From positions 62,001-126,000 of the forward strand of contig JADCFA010000009.1 of NCBI GenBank assembly GCA_020249775.1: a DNA stretch of 64,000 nt, given 5' to 3'. The notes under the pieces are model-generated. The model was given only the letters and a program-made list of their open reading frames with translations. It was not told the DNA's origin and did not search any database. Source of the DNA: Roseomonas sp. (lineage in GTDB: Bacteria > Pseudomonadota > Alphaproteobacteria > Acetobacterales > Acetobacteraceae). The position numbers and the translations under genes are program-made. This document shows positions 54,347-61,972 of the stretch, one piece after another. Each line of letters begins with the position of its first letter. The stretch's first letter is position 1.

Positions 54347-54763
54347 TCAATCGTCGCGATGCACCCGTTCCATGCGTTCATGGCGCTCCTGCGCCTCGAT
54401 CGTCATGGTGGCGATGGGCCGCGCTTCCAGCCGGCGGAGCGAAATCGGCTCCCCGCTTTCCTCGCAATAGCCATAGGTGCCGTATTCAATCCGGTCCAGG
54501 GCCTGATCAATCTTGTTGATCAGTTTCCGCGCCCGGTCCCGCGTGCGCAATTCCAGCGCGCGGTCGGTTTCAACTGAAGCGCGATCCGCGAGGTCCGCCT
54601 CGGCAATGCCGCCTTCTGAAAGGGATGAAAGTGTCTCACCCGCTTCGCGCACAAGATCCTGCCGCCATCTGAGAAGTTTTTGTCTGAAGTATTCAAGTTG
54701 CAGCACATTCATGAACTCCTCGGAATCCGAGGGTCGGTAATCGGGCGGCAATGTCACCAACAT
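54347..54763 (-). CDS. dksA: RNA polymerase-binding transcription factor DksA
   Basis: The 138-residue protein starts MLVTLPPDYRPSDSEEFMNV, then LQLEYFRQKLLRWRQDLV, the alphaproteobacterial DksA pattern. The coiled coil spans the middle. The C-terminal zinc-finger region reads YGYCEESGEPISLRRLEARP, with only one of the four usual cysteines. That reduced finger is common in this branch. The frame continues upstream but the extension is not conserved. It is near fliX on the same strand. Confidence 0.93.
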   Translation of the reverse strand: MLVTLPPDYRPSDSEEFMNVLQLEYFRQKLLRWRQDLVREAGETLSSLSEGGIAEADLADRASVETDRALELRTRDRARKLINKIDQALDRIEYGTYGYCEESGEPISLRRLEARPIATMTIEAQERHERMERVHRDD

Positions 54764-54904
54764 ATCTTCTACTTCCTCCGCCTTGCATACCCGACAAGGT
54801 GGTTTCTTGCTGAAACCTGTCTGGACGGGCTGACAGCCTTCTATACCGGCTTGTCCGGGGGCGCCAGGGGCGTTTGAAGACAAATATCTGACAAAAAGCC
54901 GATT

Positions 54905-55312
54905 TCAGCTTTCGATGCCGCGCCGAGCCAATTCCAGCCTGGCCCGAAGTGCAATGGCCTCTACCGCCTCCGCCAGGCCCGGGTCGGCGGGTTTTTCGCC
55001 CTCGGTCAGCCGTGCCAATTGCTGTAGCCGGGTCGGGTCGGCGCGGCCTTCCAGCAATTCCAATTGCAGCGCCTTCAGTTCCTTCAGCATATCCTCACCG
55101 CGGCGGAAGGCACGCGCATTTCGTTCCCCGGCCGGGGCAAATTCCTGCACAGCCAAAAGCCCCATGGCTGTGGCCGCCGAAACCCCCGTGCTGGCATTGG
55201 CTTCGCGCGCTTCATCGGCGCCGCCCCCCACACGAAAGCCGCCTGAGGCGCCGCGCGTTGACCGCGTACCCGGCACATTGGTGCCGCCTGTGACGCCTCG
55301 AATAACGACCAT
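54905..55312 (-). CDS. fliX: Flagellar assembly regulator FliX
   Basis: The 135-residue FliX-type protein has a Gly/Thr-rich N terminus (MVVIRGVTGGTNVPGTRSTR) and a helical C-terminal half with MLKELKALQLELLEGRADPT. In Caulobacter, FliX couples basal-body assembly to the sigma-54 activator FlbD. AGGAGG lies just upstream of the ATG. The gene is divergent from flgI; a near-palindromic sigma-54 site lies between them. Confidence 0.88.
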   Translation of the reverse strand: MVVIRGVTGGTNVPGTRSTRGASGGFRVGGGADEAREANASTGVSAATAMGLLAVQEFAPAGERNARAFRRGEDMLKELKALQLELLEGRADPTRLQQLARLTEGEKPADPGLAEAVEAIALRARLELARRGIES

Positions 55313-55401
55313 CTGACCTCCTGTTCTGCCCTGTCCCGGCAGGCTCGACCGGGACCCGGCAGGTTTTGCCGATACGACTCGGCGCAGCAGCCCAAAAACC
55401 T

Positions 55402-55417
55402 TGGCATGGGCCTTGCC
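55402..55417 (+). promoter_or_regulatory. Sigma-54 promoter upstream of flgI
   Basis: TGGCATGGGCCTTGCC matches the -24/-12 consensus TGGCAC-N5-TTGCA with exact spacing. The predicted start of RNA, about 12 nt downstream, leaves some 42 nt to the TTG of flgI. The flanked 19-mer TTGGCATGGGCCTTGCCAA is nearly palindromic, so the minus strand also reads TGGCAAGGCCCATGCC toward fliX. Confidence 0.75.
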
Positions 55418-55469
55418 AATACACTTCCACCATGCCGCCCGCCCTTGGGGTGACTGACGGAGACTGACC

Positions 55470-56591
55470 TTGGTTCGTATAGCGCAAGCGCTCGCAAAAA
55501 TCCTTACCGCCCTGGTTTTGGCGGCATGTTTTCTTGCGCCGCCCGCCGCGGCCCAAATCCGTATCAAGGATATAGTGGATATGGAGGGCGTGCGCGACAA
55601 CCAGCTGGTGGGTTACGGGCTGGTGATCGGCCTCAATGGCACGGGCGATCGCCTGAGAAGCTCGGTCTTTACCCGCCAATCCCTGGTCGGGATGCTGGAA
55701 CGCTTGGGCGTCAATTCGCGCGATTTCGAACGCCAATTGGACACCAAAAATATTGCCGCCGTGATGGTCACGGCCAATTTACCGGCCTTTGCCCGCCCAG
55801 GCAGCCGGATTGATGTGGCGGTTTCGGCCCTGGGCGATGCGACAAACCTGACCGGCGGCACCTTGCTTGTGACCCCTCTGCTCGGCGCGGATGGTGAAGT
55901 TTACGCTGTGGCGCAAGGCGCGCTGGCAACTGGCGCCATTGCCGCACGCGGGGCTGCAGCTTCTGTCACGCGCGGTGTTCCGACCGCGGGGCGTATATCC
56001 AATGGCGCCATTGTGGAACGTGAAGTTCCCTTCACGCTTTCCAACCGTGACCGTGTGCGCTTGGCGCTCCGTAATCCCGATCTGACCACGGCGCGCCGAA
56101 TCGCGGCTGCGATCAATACGGCCACACGCGGCAATGTCGCGACGGTTACCGACCCGCGCACAGTCTCCGTGGCCCTCAATGGGCGTGATCCTGTCGCCTT
56201 CCTGACCGATATCGAGAGGCTTCGAGTCGAGCCCGATATGGTCGCTCGTGTGGTGATTGATGAGGCGACTGGTACGATTGTGATGGGTGATGCGGTGCGG
56301 GTTTCCACCGTGGCCATCGCCCAGGGCAATCTGACTATTCGTATCACCGAAACGCCTCAGGTGAGCCAGCCCAATGCTTTCGCCCAGGGCCAGACCCAGG
56401 TGGTGCCGCGCACTGGAATTGAGATCGAAGACCAATCGGATCGTCGCCTGGGCATTCTTCCGCAAAATGTGACCCTTCAGGAATTGGTGCGGGGCCTGAA
56501 TAGCCTTGGTGTTGGCCCACGTGACCTGATTTCCATCCTGCAAGCCATCAAGGCCGCTGGCGCCTTGCAAGCCGATCTGGAGCTGCGCTGA
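55470..56591 (+). CDS. flgI: Flagellar P-ring protein FlgI
   Basis: The 373-residue periplasmic protein forms the P ring around the flagellar rod. It has a signal peptide (ILTALVLAACFLAPPAAAQ) and the family start IRIKDIVDMEGVRDNQLVGY, followed by GLVIGLNGTGDR. The C terminus has LGVGPRDLISILQAIKAAGA. The start is a TTG at 55470 with GGAGA upstream. It overlaps the next gene by a TGATG junction. Confidence 0.95.
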   Translation: MVRIAQALAKILTALVLAACFLAPPAAAQIRIKDIVDMEGVRDNQLVGYGLVIGLNGTGDRLRSSVFTRQSLVGMLERLGVNSRDFERQLDTKNIAAVMVTANLPAFARPGSRIDVAVSALGDATNLTGGTLLVTPLLGADGEVYAVAQGALATGAIAARGAAASVTRGVPTAGRISNGAIVEREVPFTLSNRDRVRLALRNPDLTTARRIAAAINTATRGNVATVTDPRTVSVALNGRDPVAFLTDIERLRVEPDMVARVVIDEATGTIVMGDAVRVSTVAIAQGNLTIRITETPQVSQPNAFAQGQTQVVPRTGIEIEDQSDRRLGILPQNVTLQELVRGLNSLGVGPRDLISILQAIKAAGALQADLELR

Positions 56592-56926
56592 TGCTGGACG
56601 CTACCAATCTTGCCGCGCCGCAGCAGCGCGCCATTCGTCCCCCGCTTGCCGGTGCCGGGTCTGAAGCAAGCCTGCGCAAATCTGCGCGTGATTTCGAAGC
56701 CCAGGCGCTTGGCTTTTTGCTGCAGCCCATGTTCGCCACGGTGGATATGTCCAAATCCTCGTTTGGTGGCGGCGCGGCTGAGGCGCAATGGCGCCCGATG
56801 TTGGTTGAAGCCTTCGCGGCATCTGCCGTGCGGGCTGGCGGTGTCGGCATTGCCGATGCGGTTTATCGCGAATTGCTCCGCAACCGCGGAGCGCAAACCC
56901 CTGAGACAGTAGGAACCCAGCCATGA
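56591..56926 (+). CDS. Rod-binding FlgJ-like protein (N-terminal domain only)
   Basis: The 111-residue protein matches the rod-binding domain of FlgJ, with RKSARDFEAQALGFLLQPMF and FGGGAAEAQWRPMLVEAFAA. It lacks the C-terminal muramidase domain seen in E. coli FlgJ, as is common in Alphaproteobacteria. A separate enzyme must open the peptidoglycan. It lies between flgI and the flgN-like gene in one operon. Confidence 0.88.
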   Translation: MLDATNLAAPQQRAIRPPLAGAGSEASLRKSARDFEAQALGFLLQPMFATVDMSKSSFGGGAAEAQWRPMLVEAFAASAVRAGGVGIADAVYRELLRNRGAQTPETVGTQP

Positions 56927-57324
56927 TGGATGCGGTGTTGATTGCCGGTAAAAGACTGGCCGAAGCGCTCCGTGCGGAGAATGAGGCATTGGCGAAGCTT
57001 GATCTGTCGCGTGCCGCCAAACTTGCGGAAACCAAAATGGCCGCGACCGACGCCTTCGCCCAGGCCTATGCTGCTCAGGTCAGGCATGGTGAGCGTCCGG
57101 AAGGCGCCATGCGCGAAGAAGCGCAGCGTTTGACCCGCCAGTTGGAAGACCTGGGAAGCGAAAACCGCAAATTGCTCGAGCGCGCGATTTCCTTGCAGTC
57201 GCGCGTGATTGAAACCATCGCGACCGCTGCCCTGCCGCGCGTGGCCAATCCGGGCTATGGCCCGCGGGGCTACCAGACTCCGCCGCGCCAGACCCCCGCT
57301 TTTGCGGTTGCGGCACGAGCCTGA
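56923..57324 (+). CDS. FlgN-like flagellar chaperone
   Basis: The 133-residue, mostly helical protein begins MMDAVLIAGKRLAEALRAEN and has EALAKLDLSRAAKLAETK, then LEDLGSENRKLLERAISLQS, the FlgN/FlgK-chaperone pattern. The C terminus is Pro/Arg-rich. It overlaps the flgJ-like stop by 4 nt. The call rests on the coiled-coil pattern and context. Confidence 0.7.
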   Translation: MMDAVLIAGKRLAEALRAENEALAKLDLSRAAKLAETKMAATDAFAQAYAAQVRHGERPEGAMREEAQRLTRQLEDLGSENRKLLERAISLQSRVIETIATAALPRVANPGYGPRGYQTPPRQTPAFAVAARA

Positions 57325-57331
57325 TAAAAAA

Positions 57332-57362
57332 CGCCCGGCCAATCTGCCGGGCGCCTTTCTTA
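57332..57362 (+). terminator. Rho-independent terminator of the flgI operon
   Basis: CGCCCGGC (57332-57339) pairs with GCCGGGCG (57346-57353), followed by CCTTTCTT. It lies just after the flgN-like stop. The remaining bases to the RidA gene show nothing else. Confidence 0.85.
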
Positions 57363-57414
57363 AATTTCGGCTTTGTGCCTGGAATTATCCCAGGTGCTTG
57401 GGCGGCCCGCAGGA

Positions 57415-57765
57415 TCAGCGGCAGGCCGTGACCATGATTTCCACCAAATGGCGAGGATCGGCCATATTGGCTTCAACGCAAGCGCGCGCCGGGGCGCCGC
57501 CGGCCGGCAGCCAGGCGGTCCAAAGCTCATTCATCGCGCCGCGATCGCGGATGTCCTTCAGCCAAATCTGCGCCGACAGCATGCGGGTCTTGTCCGTGCC
57601 ATTGGCTTCAAGCGCGGCATCAATCTTGGCCAGCACTTGGGCTGTCTGACCCTTGATGTCCTGGGACAGGTCATCGGCGGTGAGACCCGCAAGAAACACG
57701 AAATTATGATACTCAACTGAGGTGGAGAGGATCTGGTTCGATCCTTGACGATTGATCTTGCTCAT
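57415..57765 (-). CDS. RidA-family (YjgF/YER057c/UK114) protein
   Basis: The 116-residue protein is of the RidA superfamily, which in its archetype hydrolyses enamine/imine intermediates. Features are NFVFLAGLTADDLSQDIKGQ, TAQVLAKIDAALEANGTDKT and PARACVEANMADP, which retains the conserved Arg of active RidA members. It is a single-gene unit near the Gfo/Idh gene. Confidence 0.88.
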   Translation of the reverse strand: MSKINRQGSNQILSTSVEYHNFVFLAGLTADDLSQDIKGQTAQVLAKIDAALEANGTDKTRMLSAQIWLKDIRDRGAMNELWTAWLPAGGAPARACVEANMADPRHLVEIMVTACR

Positions 57766-57848
57766 TTCCGGCCTTTCAGAAGGGTTGGACAGCGCCAGGC
57801 GCTGGTGCGATTACTAGAACAGAAACTGCTGGGCGCGAAATGCCTCGG

Positions 57849-58826
57849 TCAGGCCACCCGATAGGTGCTGCCCGATGCCGCCGCGCCGATCATGGCTTCA
57901 AATACCGCAACGCCATGGATCGCGTCTTCAAGCGGCAGCGGATAGGTCGGGCCACCCGTGATGGCGGCGGCAAAGGCGGCCAATTCGGCATATTCGATAT
58001 CGGTTTTCGGGAAATCCTTGGTCCAGGCTTCGCCCTCACGCGGGGTGAAGCTCAGTTTTTCATGCCCGTTCAATTCCAGCGCCGCATCTGTGCCGTAAAG
58101 GGCGATGCGCCAAACCCGCGGTGCATAGGCCAAGGTCGCGAAGCAGCCCGTGGCGCCAGACGCGAAGGCAAACAGCCCCGCTGTCGTGTCATCCATGCCA
58201 TTGGTCAAAGCCCGCGCAAGAGAGCGCACCGTCACCTCGGCAATCGGGCCGGCCAGATTGATCATCATATCAATCATGTGAATGCCCATGCCGCCCATAC
58301 CCCCAAGAGGGCTTTCATGACGGTCCGTGCGCCACATGCCCGGCTGATAGGAAAGCGCGCCCGGCCCGCTGAACTGGCCTTCCACATGCAACAAAGTGCC
58401 AAGCGCCCCTGCGGCGATCAGCTTTTTCATCTCGGCCACCGCGGGCAGGAAGCGGCGGTTATGGCCAAGCGCCATCACCACGCCGGCTTGCCGGCAGGCT
58501 GCCACGGCGGCCTCCGCACTCGCCTGTGTCATGGTGAAGGGTTTTTCGACGAAAACATGCTTGCCCGCGCGCGCCGCCGCAATCACCTGTTCGGCATGCA
58601 TCTGATGCGGAGAGGCGATCACGACTGCCTTCACGCGCGGCTCCGCCAGGATGGCATTGAGGTCGGGCAGGATTTTCACCCCCTGGCGCGCGGCCCATTC
58701 GGCGGCGCGTTCCGGCCGGCCAGTGCTGCCGGCAATGAAGCGAATGCCGGCATCATTCCGGTTTTGCACACTATCAACCAGGGTCTGGCCCCAGCGCCCC
58801 ATGCCCACAATGGCCGCTTCAATCAT
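57849..58826 (-). CDS. Gfo/Idh/MocA-family oxidoreductase
   Basis: The 325-residue protein has an N-terminal Rossmann domain (MIEAAIVGMGRWGQTLVDSV) and the family Glu-Lys-Pro in HVFVEKPFTMTQASAEAAVA. The C-terminal domain has GMGGMGIHMIDMMINLAGPI. The ATG at 58826 has GAGG 7 nt upstream and is preferred over the ATG at 58832. Family members act on sugars or inositols with NAD(P); the substrate here is unknown. Confidence 0.88.
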   Translation of the reverse strand: MIEAAIVGMGRWGQTLVDSVQNRNDAGIRFIAGSTGRPERAAEWAARQGVKILPDLNAILAEPRVKAVVIASPHQMHAEQVIAAARAGKHVFVEKPFTMTQASAEAAVAACRQAGVVMALGHNRRFLPAVAEMKKLIAAGALGTLLHVEGQFSGPGALSYQPGMWRTDRHESPLGGMGGMGIHMIDMMINLAGPIAEVTVRSLARALTNGMDDTTAGLFAFASGATGCFATLAYAPRVWRIALYGTDAALELNGHEKLSFTPREGEAWTKDFPKTDIEYAELAAFAAAITGGPTYPLPLEDAIHGVAVFEAMIGAAASGSTYRVA

Positions 58827-58837
58827 TCTCATACCTC

Positions 58838-58906
58838 ATTCAGGTTCAACGCTTTGCACGGTCACCCGCAACTTCACCTTCCAGCACCCGCAGCATGGCT
58901 GGCAAG
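58838..58906. repeat. Direct repeat, copy A (remnant of an MFS gene 3' end)
   Basis: These 69 bases match 59752-59820 at 56 of 69 positions. On the minus strand they read LPAMLRVLEGEVAGDRAKR followed by a stop, like the C terminus of the MFS protein at 59760 (LPAMARVLEGEGAGDPAKR). The two copies flank the rhodanese gene in the same orientation. Confidence 0.7.
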
Positions 58907-59003
58907 CCCTTCGACAATACCTCCGAAAACGCTTGCGCTTTAGGGGCGGGAAGCCATGCCTCGGAGCAACCCGGGGCATTTCATTTTGGCCGGAGGAGAT
59001 CGG

Positions 59004-59195
59004 ATGATGTTCGTCTCAGGCGTTATGATTGCCCGGCATTTAAGCACGGCACCGTTGCGGTCGCTGCGCTCAAAATCACCGTTGATCCTGTTCGACGCTA
59101 CGCAGGCCAGGCCCCATGTCATTCCCGATCCAACCGTCCTGAAGATTGCTCGCATCATATCCGGCTGCTGCAAGGATTCGGGCCGCGGCTTCTGA
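59004..59195 (+). CDS. Possible small ORF with strong ribosome-binding site
   Basis: GGAGGAG (58992-58998) stands 5 nt before this ATG. The 63 codons begin MMFVSGVMIARHLSTAPLRS. The reading frame runs antisense to the rhodanese 3' end from 59076, so the downstream half is probably meaningless. It could be the head of a truncated gene. I see no known family. Confidence 0.2.
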   Translation: MMFVSGVMIARHLSTAPLRSLRSKSPLILFDATQARPHVIPDPTVLKIARIISGCCKDSGRGF

Positions 59196-59594
59196 ACGCA
59201 CACCCACACTGCAGATGATGATCAGGCGCGGTGCCTCTGACGCAGGCCCCAGAATGGTCAAAACCTCGCGGAGAAAACTTTCACGCTGCTCTGAGGCGAT
59301 GCGACCCATCCAGCGGTCGGCGCCAAAGGGAATCCAATGATGTTGATGCTTTGGAAGGCCGTCGCGGCGCCGTTCGGTAGGCCCCCTTACATCCACCAAG
59401 GCCGCACCCGCCGCCGCCTCTTGCGGGACATCAACGGCAAGAAGAAATGCCGCCCCCGGTTCGGATGAGGTGCCGGCGCCGACGCATGCCGCCAATAGGA
59501 GCGGAAAGAGGCTGACAAGCGCGCCGCAGGCTGCTCTACGGGTGCATCTGCCGGAAAGCGGGCCGCGTGCTGATTGCTCAGACATCCTCGGCAT
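59076..59594 (-). CDS. Rhodanese-domain lipoprotein
   Basis: The protein of about 172 residues has a lipoprotein-like leader (ALVSLFPLLLAACVGAGTSS, lipobox LAAC). A rhodanese domain follows, with ALVDVRGPTERRRDGLPKHQ. The active-site Cys is in RLIIICSVGVRSEAAARILA, forming a CxxxxR loop. An ATG at 59585 is an alternative start. The gene lies between direct repeats and a possible remnant, so it may be an insertion relative to its neighbours. The sulfur donor and acceptor are unknown. Confidence 0.8.
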   Translation of the reverse strand: MPRMSEQSARGPLSGRCTRRAACGALVSLFPLLLAACVGAGTSSEPGAAFLLAVDVPQEAAAGAALVDVRGPTERRRDGLPKHQHHWIPFGADRWMGRIASEQRESFLREVLTILGPASEAPRLIIICSVGVRSEAAARILAAAGYDASNLQDGWIGNDMGPGLRSVEQDQR

Positions 59595-59751
59595 TTGCGG
59601 GCTCTTTTGGCATCTGCCCCCTGCATCCAAACAGCATTTCGCCAGCCGCGAAGCCTGGCAGGCTAGAGACGCGAAGGCAAATGCCAAGCATGCCCCCCAA
59701 GCCCCCTGCCGCCGCACGCTGGTGATGGTGCTTTAGGACGGCTGCCAGCCT

Positions 59752-59820
59752 ATTCAGCGTCAACGCTTTGCAGGATCGCCTGCGCCTTCACCTTCCAGCA
59801 CTCGCGCCATGGCGGGCAGG
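59752..59820. repeat. Direct repeat, copy B (3' end of the MFS gene)
   Basis: This is the intact counterpart of the copy at 58838-58906 (56 of 69 identical), covering the last codons and stop of the MFS transporter. The two copies are 845 bases apart. Confidence 0.7.
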
Positions 59821-61016
59821 CGCCGGATACCCCAGGCGAGCGCAATGATGGAAAGCAGCACGGCGGCGAGGGTGGGCAGGGTCATGCCGAAAATCTCGCC
59901 CGCCGCGCCGAGCAACAGCGCGCCAAGCGCTGGAAAGGCGCGCACAATCAGACCCCAAAGGCTCAGCACGCGCCCCCGCATGGCGGGATCAGAAGCCGAT
60001 TGCGCAAGTGTTTGCGCGCAAATCCCATGCACCGACATGGCCGCGCCCATGATGGCAGCGCAAAGCACGCCAAAGGGGAACCAACTGGTCGCAATGAAGC
60101 CCACCATGGCGAGCGAAATCGCCGCCGGCGCGAAAACCGCGAGCCTGGTCGTACCGCGCATCTTGCCGCGCGCTGAGACAAATATGCCTGACAACAAGGC
60201 GCCAACGCCGAAAGCCGCTGTCAGAATGGCAAGGGCTTCCGCGCCCAGGCCGAATTGCCGTTCCACATAGGGCGGCAGTATTTCGGGCAGGCTGCGAAGC
60301 AGCAGCGCCACAATCGCCGCATAGGTCAGGATGGGCCCCAGCCCCGGATGCCCCGCGACATAACGCAGCCCATCGCGCATTTCACCAAAAAGGGACTTTG
60401 TTTTCGCATGCCCCTGGCGTTCCTCGGCGGAGACCTTGAGCAAGGGGGTAGTGGCGGTTGCGATAAAATAGGCCACTGCATTGGCGGCGATAGCCGGCCA
60501 AACCCCCGCAACGGCGATCAATGGTCCGGCCAGCGCCGGCCCCACGAAACGCGCCACATTGAAGCAAAGCGAATTGAGCCCGACCGCCGCGGTCAAATCA
60601 CTGCGCGGCACAAGCCCGGGCATGAGGGATTGCCGCGCCGGCTGCGCGAAGGATGATGCGATGCCGTTCAGCACCTCAAGCACCAGCAAGGTGTAGATAT
60701 CAAGCTTTCCCAATGCCACCAGCAGCGCGATCACGGCGGCCATGACGCCGATCATCGCCTGGCTCCAGAAAGTGAGCTTCAGCCGGTCCGTGCGATCGGC
60801 AATCGCGCCTGCAATAGGGCTGACCACCACCGCCGGCGCCAAATCGCAAAATGCCACCATGCCGACCCAGAAGGCGCTATCGGTCAATTCCCAGGCGAAC
60901 CAGGAAATGGCGATGCGATGCATCCAAAGCCCGGTCCAGGAAATCAGCGAGGCGGTGAAGAAAACCTTGGCGTTACGATGGGAAAGCGCGCGCGTCAGAA
61001 CCGAAAGGGATGCCAT
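59760..61016 (-). CDS. MFS transporter (EntS/MFS_3-like)
   Basis: The 418-residue permease has about 12 membrane helices. The N-terminal half has SLISWTGLWMHRIAISWFAW, SPIAGAIADRTDRLKL with the cytoplasmic charged loop, and ASSFAQPARQSLMPGLVPRS, typical of the EntS-like MFS_3 group. The C-terminal half resembles the same group. It is probably an efflux system; the substrate is unknown. A copy of its last codons lies 914 bases away. Confidence 0.88.
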   Translation of the reverse strand: MASLSVLTRALSHRNAKVFFTASLISWTGLWMHRIAISWFAWELTDSAFWVGMVAFCDLAPAVVVSPIAGAIADRTDRLKLTFWSQAMIGVMAAVIALLVALGKLDIYTLLVLEVLNGIASSFAQPARQSLMPGLVPRSDLTAAVGLNSLCFNVARFVGPALAGPLIAVAGVWPAIAANAVAYFIATATTPLLKVSAEERQGHAKTKSLFGEMRDGLRYVAGHPGLGPILTYAAIVALLLRSLPEILPPYVERQFGLGAEALAILTAAFGVGALLSGIFVSARGKMRGTTRLAVFAPAAISLAMVGFIATSWFPFGVLCAAIMGAAMSVHGICAQTLAQSASDPAMRGRVLSLWGLIVRAFPALGALLLGAAGEIFGMTLPTLAAVLLSIIALAWGIRRLPAMARVLEGEGAGDPAKR

Positions 61017-61031
61017 GCGCGCGCGCCGCCC

Positions 61032-61388
61032 TCAGCGTCGCGGACGTAGCGTCTGGGGGCGTTGGTTTCCGGGATCAACCGGGGCCTGACCGGTGCCGGC
61101 ATTGCGGATGCATTCGCGGATCAACTCATCGCGCAGCGTCTGCTGCTGGAAGCTGTCAGAGCGAAGCCGCGCAGTCGGCACATCATTCGTCATGTCGCTG
61201 TCACCGAAATTTGAATCGGCCCGCATCAATTGACCACGTTCGCGAAAATTGACGACGCGCTCGGCTTCCTGGGTGCAGATGCGCAGCAATTCCGGCGTGG
61301 CGCCGGCGCCCGCAGCGCGCGGGGAAGGGGGCGCTTCATGCGGCGTGCAGGCTGCCAGAACAAGAAGCAAGGGGAAAAAGCGAATCAT
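61032..61388 (-). CDS. Small predicted lipoprotein
   Basis: The 118-residue protein begins MIRFFPLLLVLAACTPHEAP with lipobox LAAC and Cys14. The mature part has ELLRICTQEAERVVNFRERG and LRDELIRECIRNAG, with two further cysteines that could pair. The family is not recognised. Its ATG overlaps the stop of the gene upstream by 4 nt, and it ends 15 nt before the MFS gene on the same strand. Confidence 0.65.
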   Translation of the reverse strand: MIRFFPLLLVLAACTPHEAPPSPRAAGAGATPELLRICTQEAERVVNFRERGQLMRADSNFGDSDMTNDVPTARLRSDSFQQQTLRDELIRECIRNAGTGQAPVDPGNQRPQTLRPRR

Positions 61389-61879
61389 GAATGGGCTCCC
61401 GCCGGTATCACCCGGGATAATAGCGCGGTAAGTGCAGCCTCGTCGAACCGGCCTGCCGGATCAAGCGGCAGGGCGGCGGCAGCGCGGAGCAGGGCAGGGT
61501 GCAATTCGGCCCCGGTCGCGCGCAGCGTGAAAAACCCCTTGAGCCTGGCGATCCGCCCCATGGCTTCGATCAACGCCAAAAGCCTGAGGCAAATCGCGAG
61601 GCCCTGAGGGGTTGCCAGCCCATGGCGCGCGTCCACCGCCTCCGCCCAGCAGGCGGCATCGGCATCGGCCAGCAGCAATTCCATCGCCTCTCCATCCGGG
61701 CGGCGGAAGACCAGGCGGCGCGGGCTGCCCCAGATCTCCGCCCCCGCCGCGCCGCGCGCCGCTTCCCAGGCGCCCAGCAGATCGCGCGCGGTAACGGCGG
61801 GCGTTTCCTCGGGCGGGAAGGGGATGGCGTAGGTCAGCGCCCCATCCGGGGTCGGGATGATCCTGATTGAGCTGGTCAT
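61385..61879 (-). CDS. Hypothetical protein
   Basis: The 164-residue protein starts at the ATG at 61879 (MTSSIRIIPTPDGALTYAIP). It is Ala/Leu-rich and has AEIWGSPRRLVFRRPDGEAM and LLALIEAMGRIARLKGFFTL. Longer starts would run into the divergent amidase promoter. No family is recognised. It overlaps the small lipoprotein gene by 4 nt, suggesting a two- or three-gene unit ending with the MFS exporter. Confidence 0.6.
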   Translation of the reverse strand: MTSSIRIIPTPDGALTYAIPFPPEETPAVTARDLLGAWEAARGAAGAEIWGSPRRLVFRRPDGEAMELLLADADAACWAEAVDARHGLATPQGLAICLRLLALIEAMGRIARLKGFFTLRATGAELHPALLRAAAALPLDPAGRFDEAALTALLSRVIPAGAHS

Positions 61880-61972
61880 GCGCCCCCGTTTTGGACCGGC
61901 TGAGCGCGGCGCGCCAGACATGAAGCGCATCCCCCGCTTGACGTCGGCCATGGGCGCGGCACTGTTTCCCCC

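Noticed and set aside
54764-54883. N-terminal extension of DksA with three cysteines
   Set aside because: A Cys-rich stretch (KKPPCRVCKAEE) looked like a zinc motif, but alphaproteobacterial DksA starts at MLVTLPP, and the extension has no ribosome-binding site.
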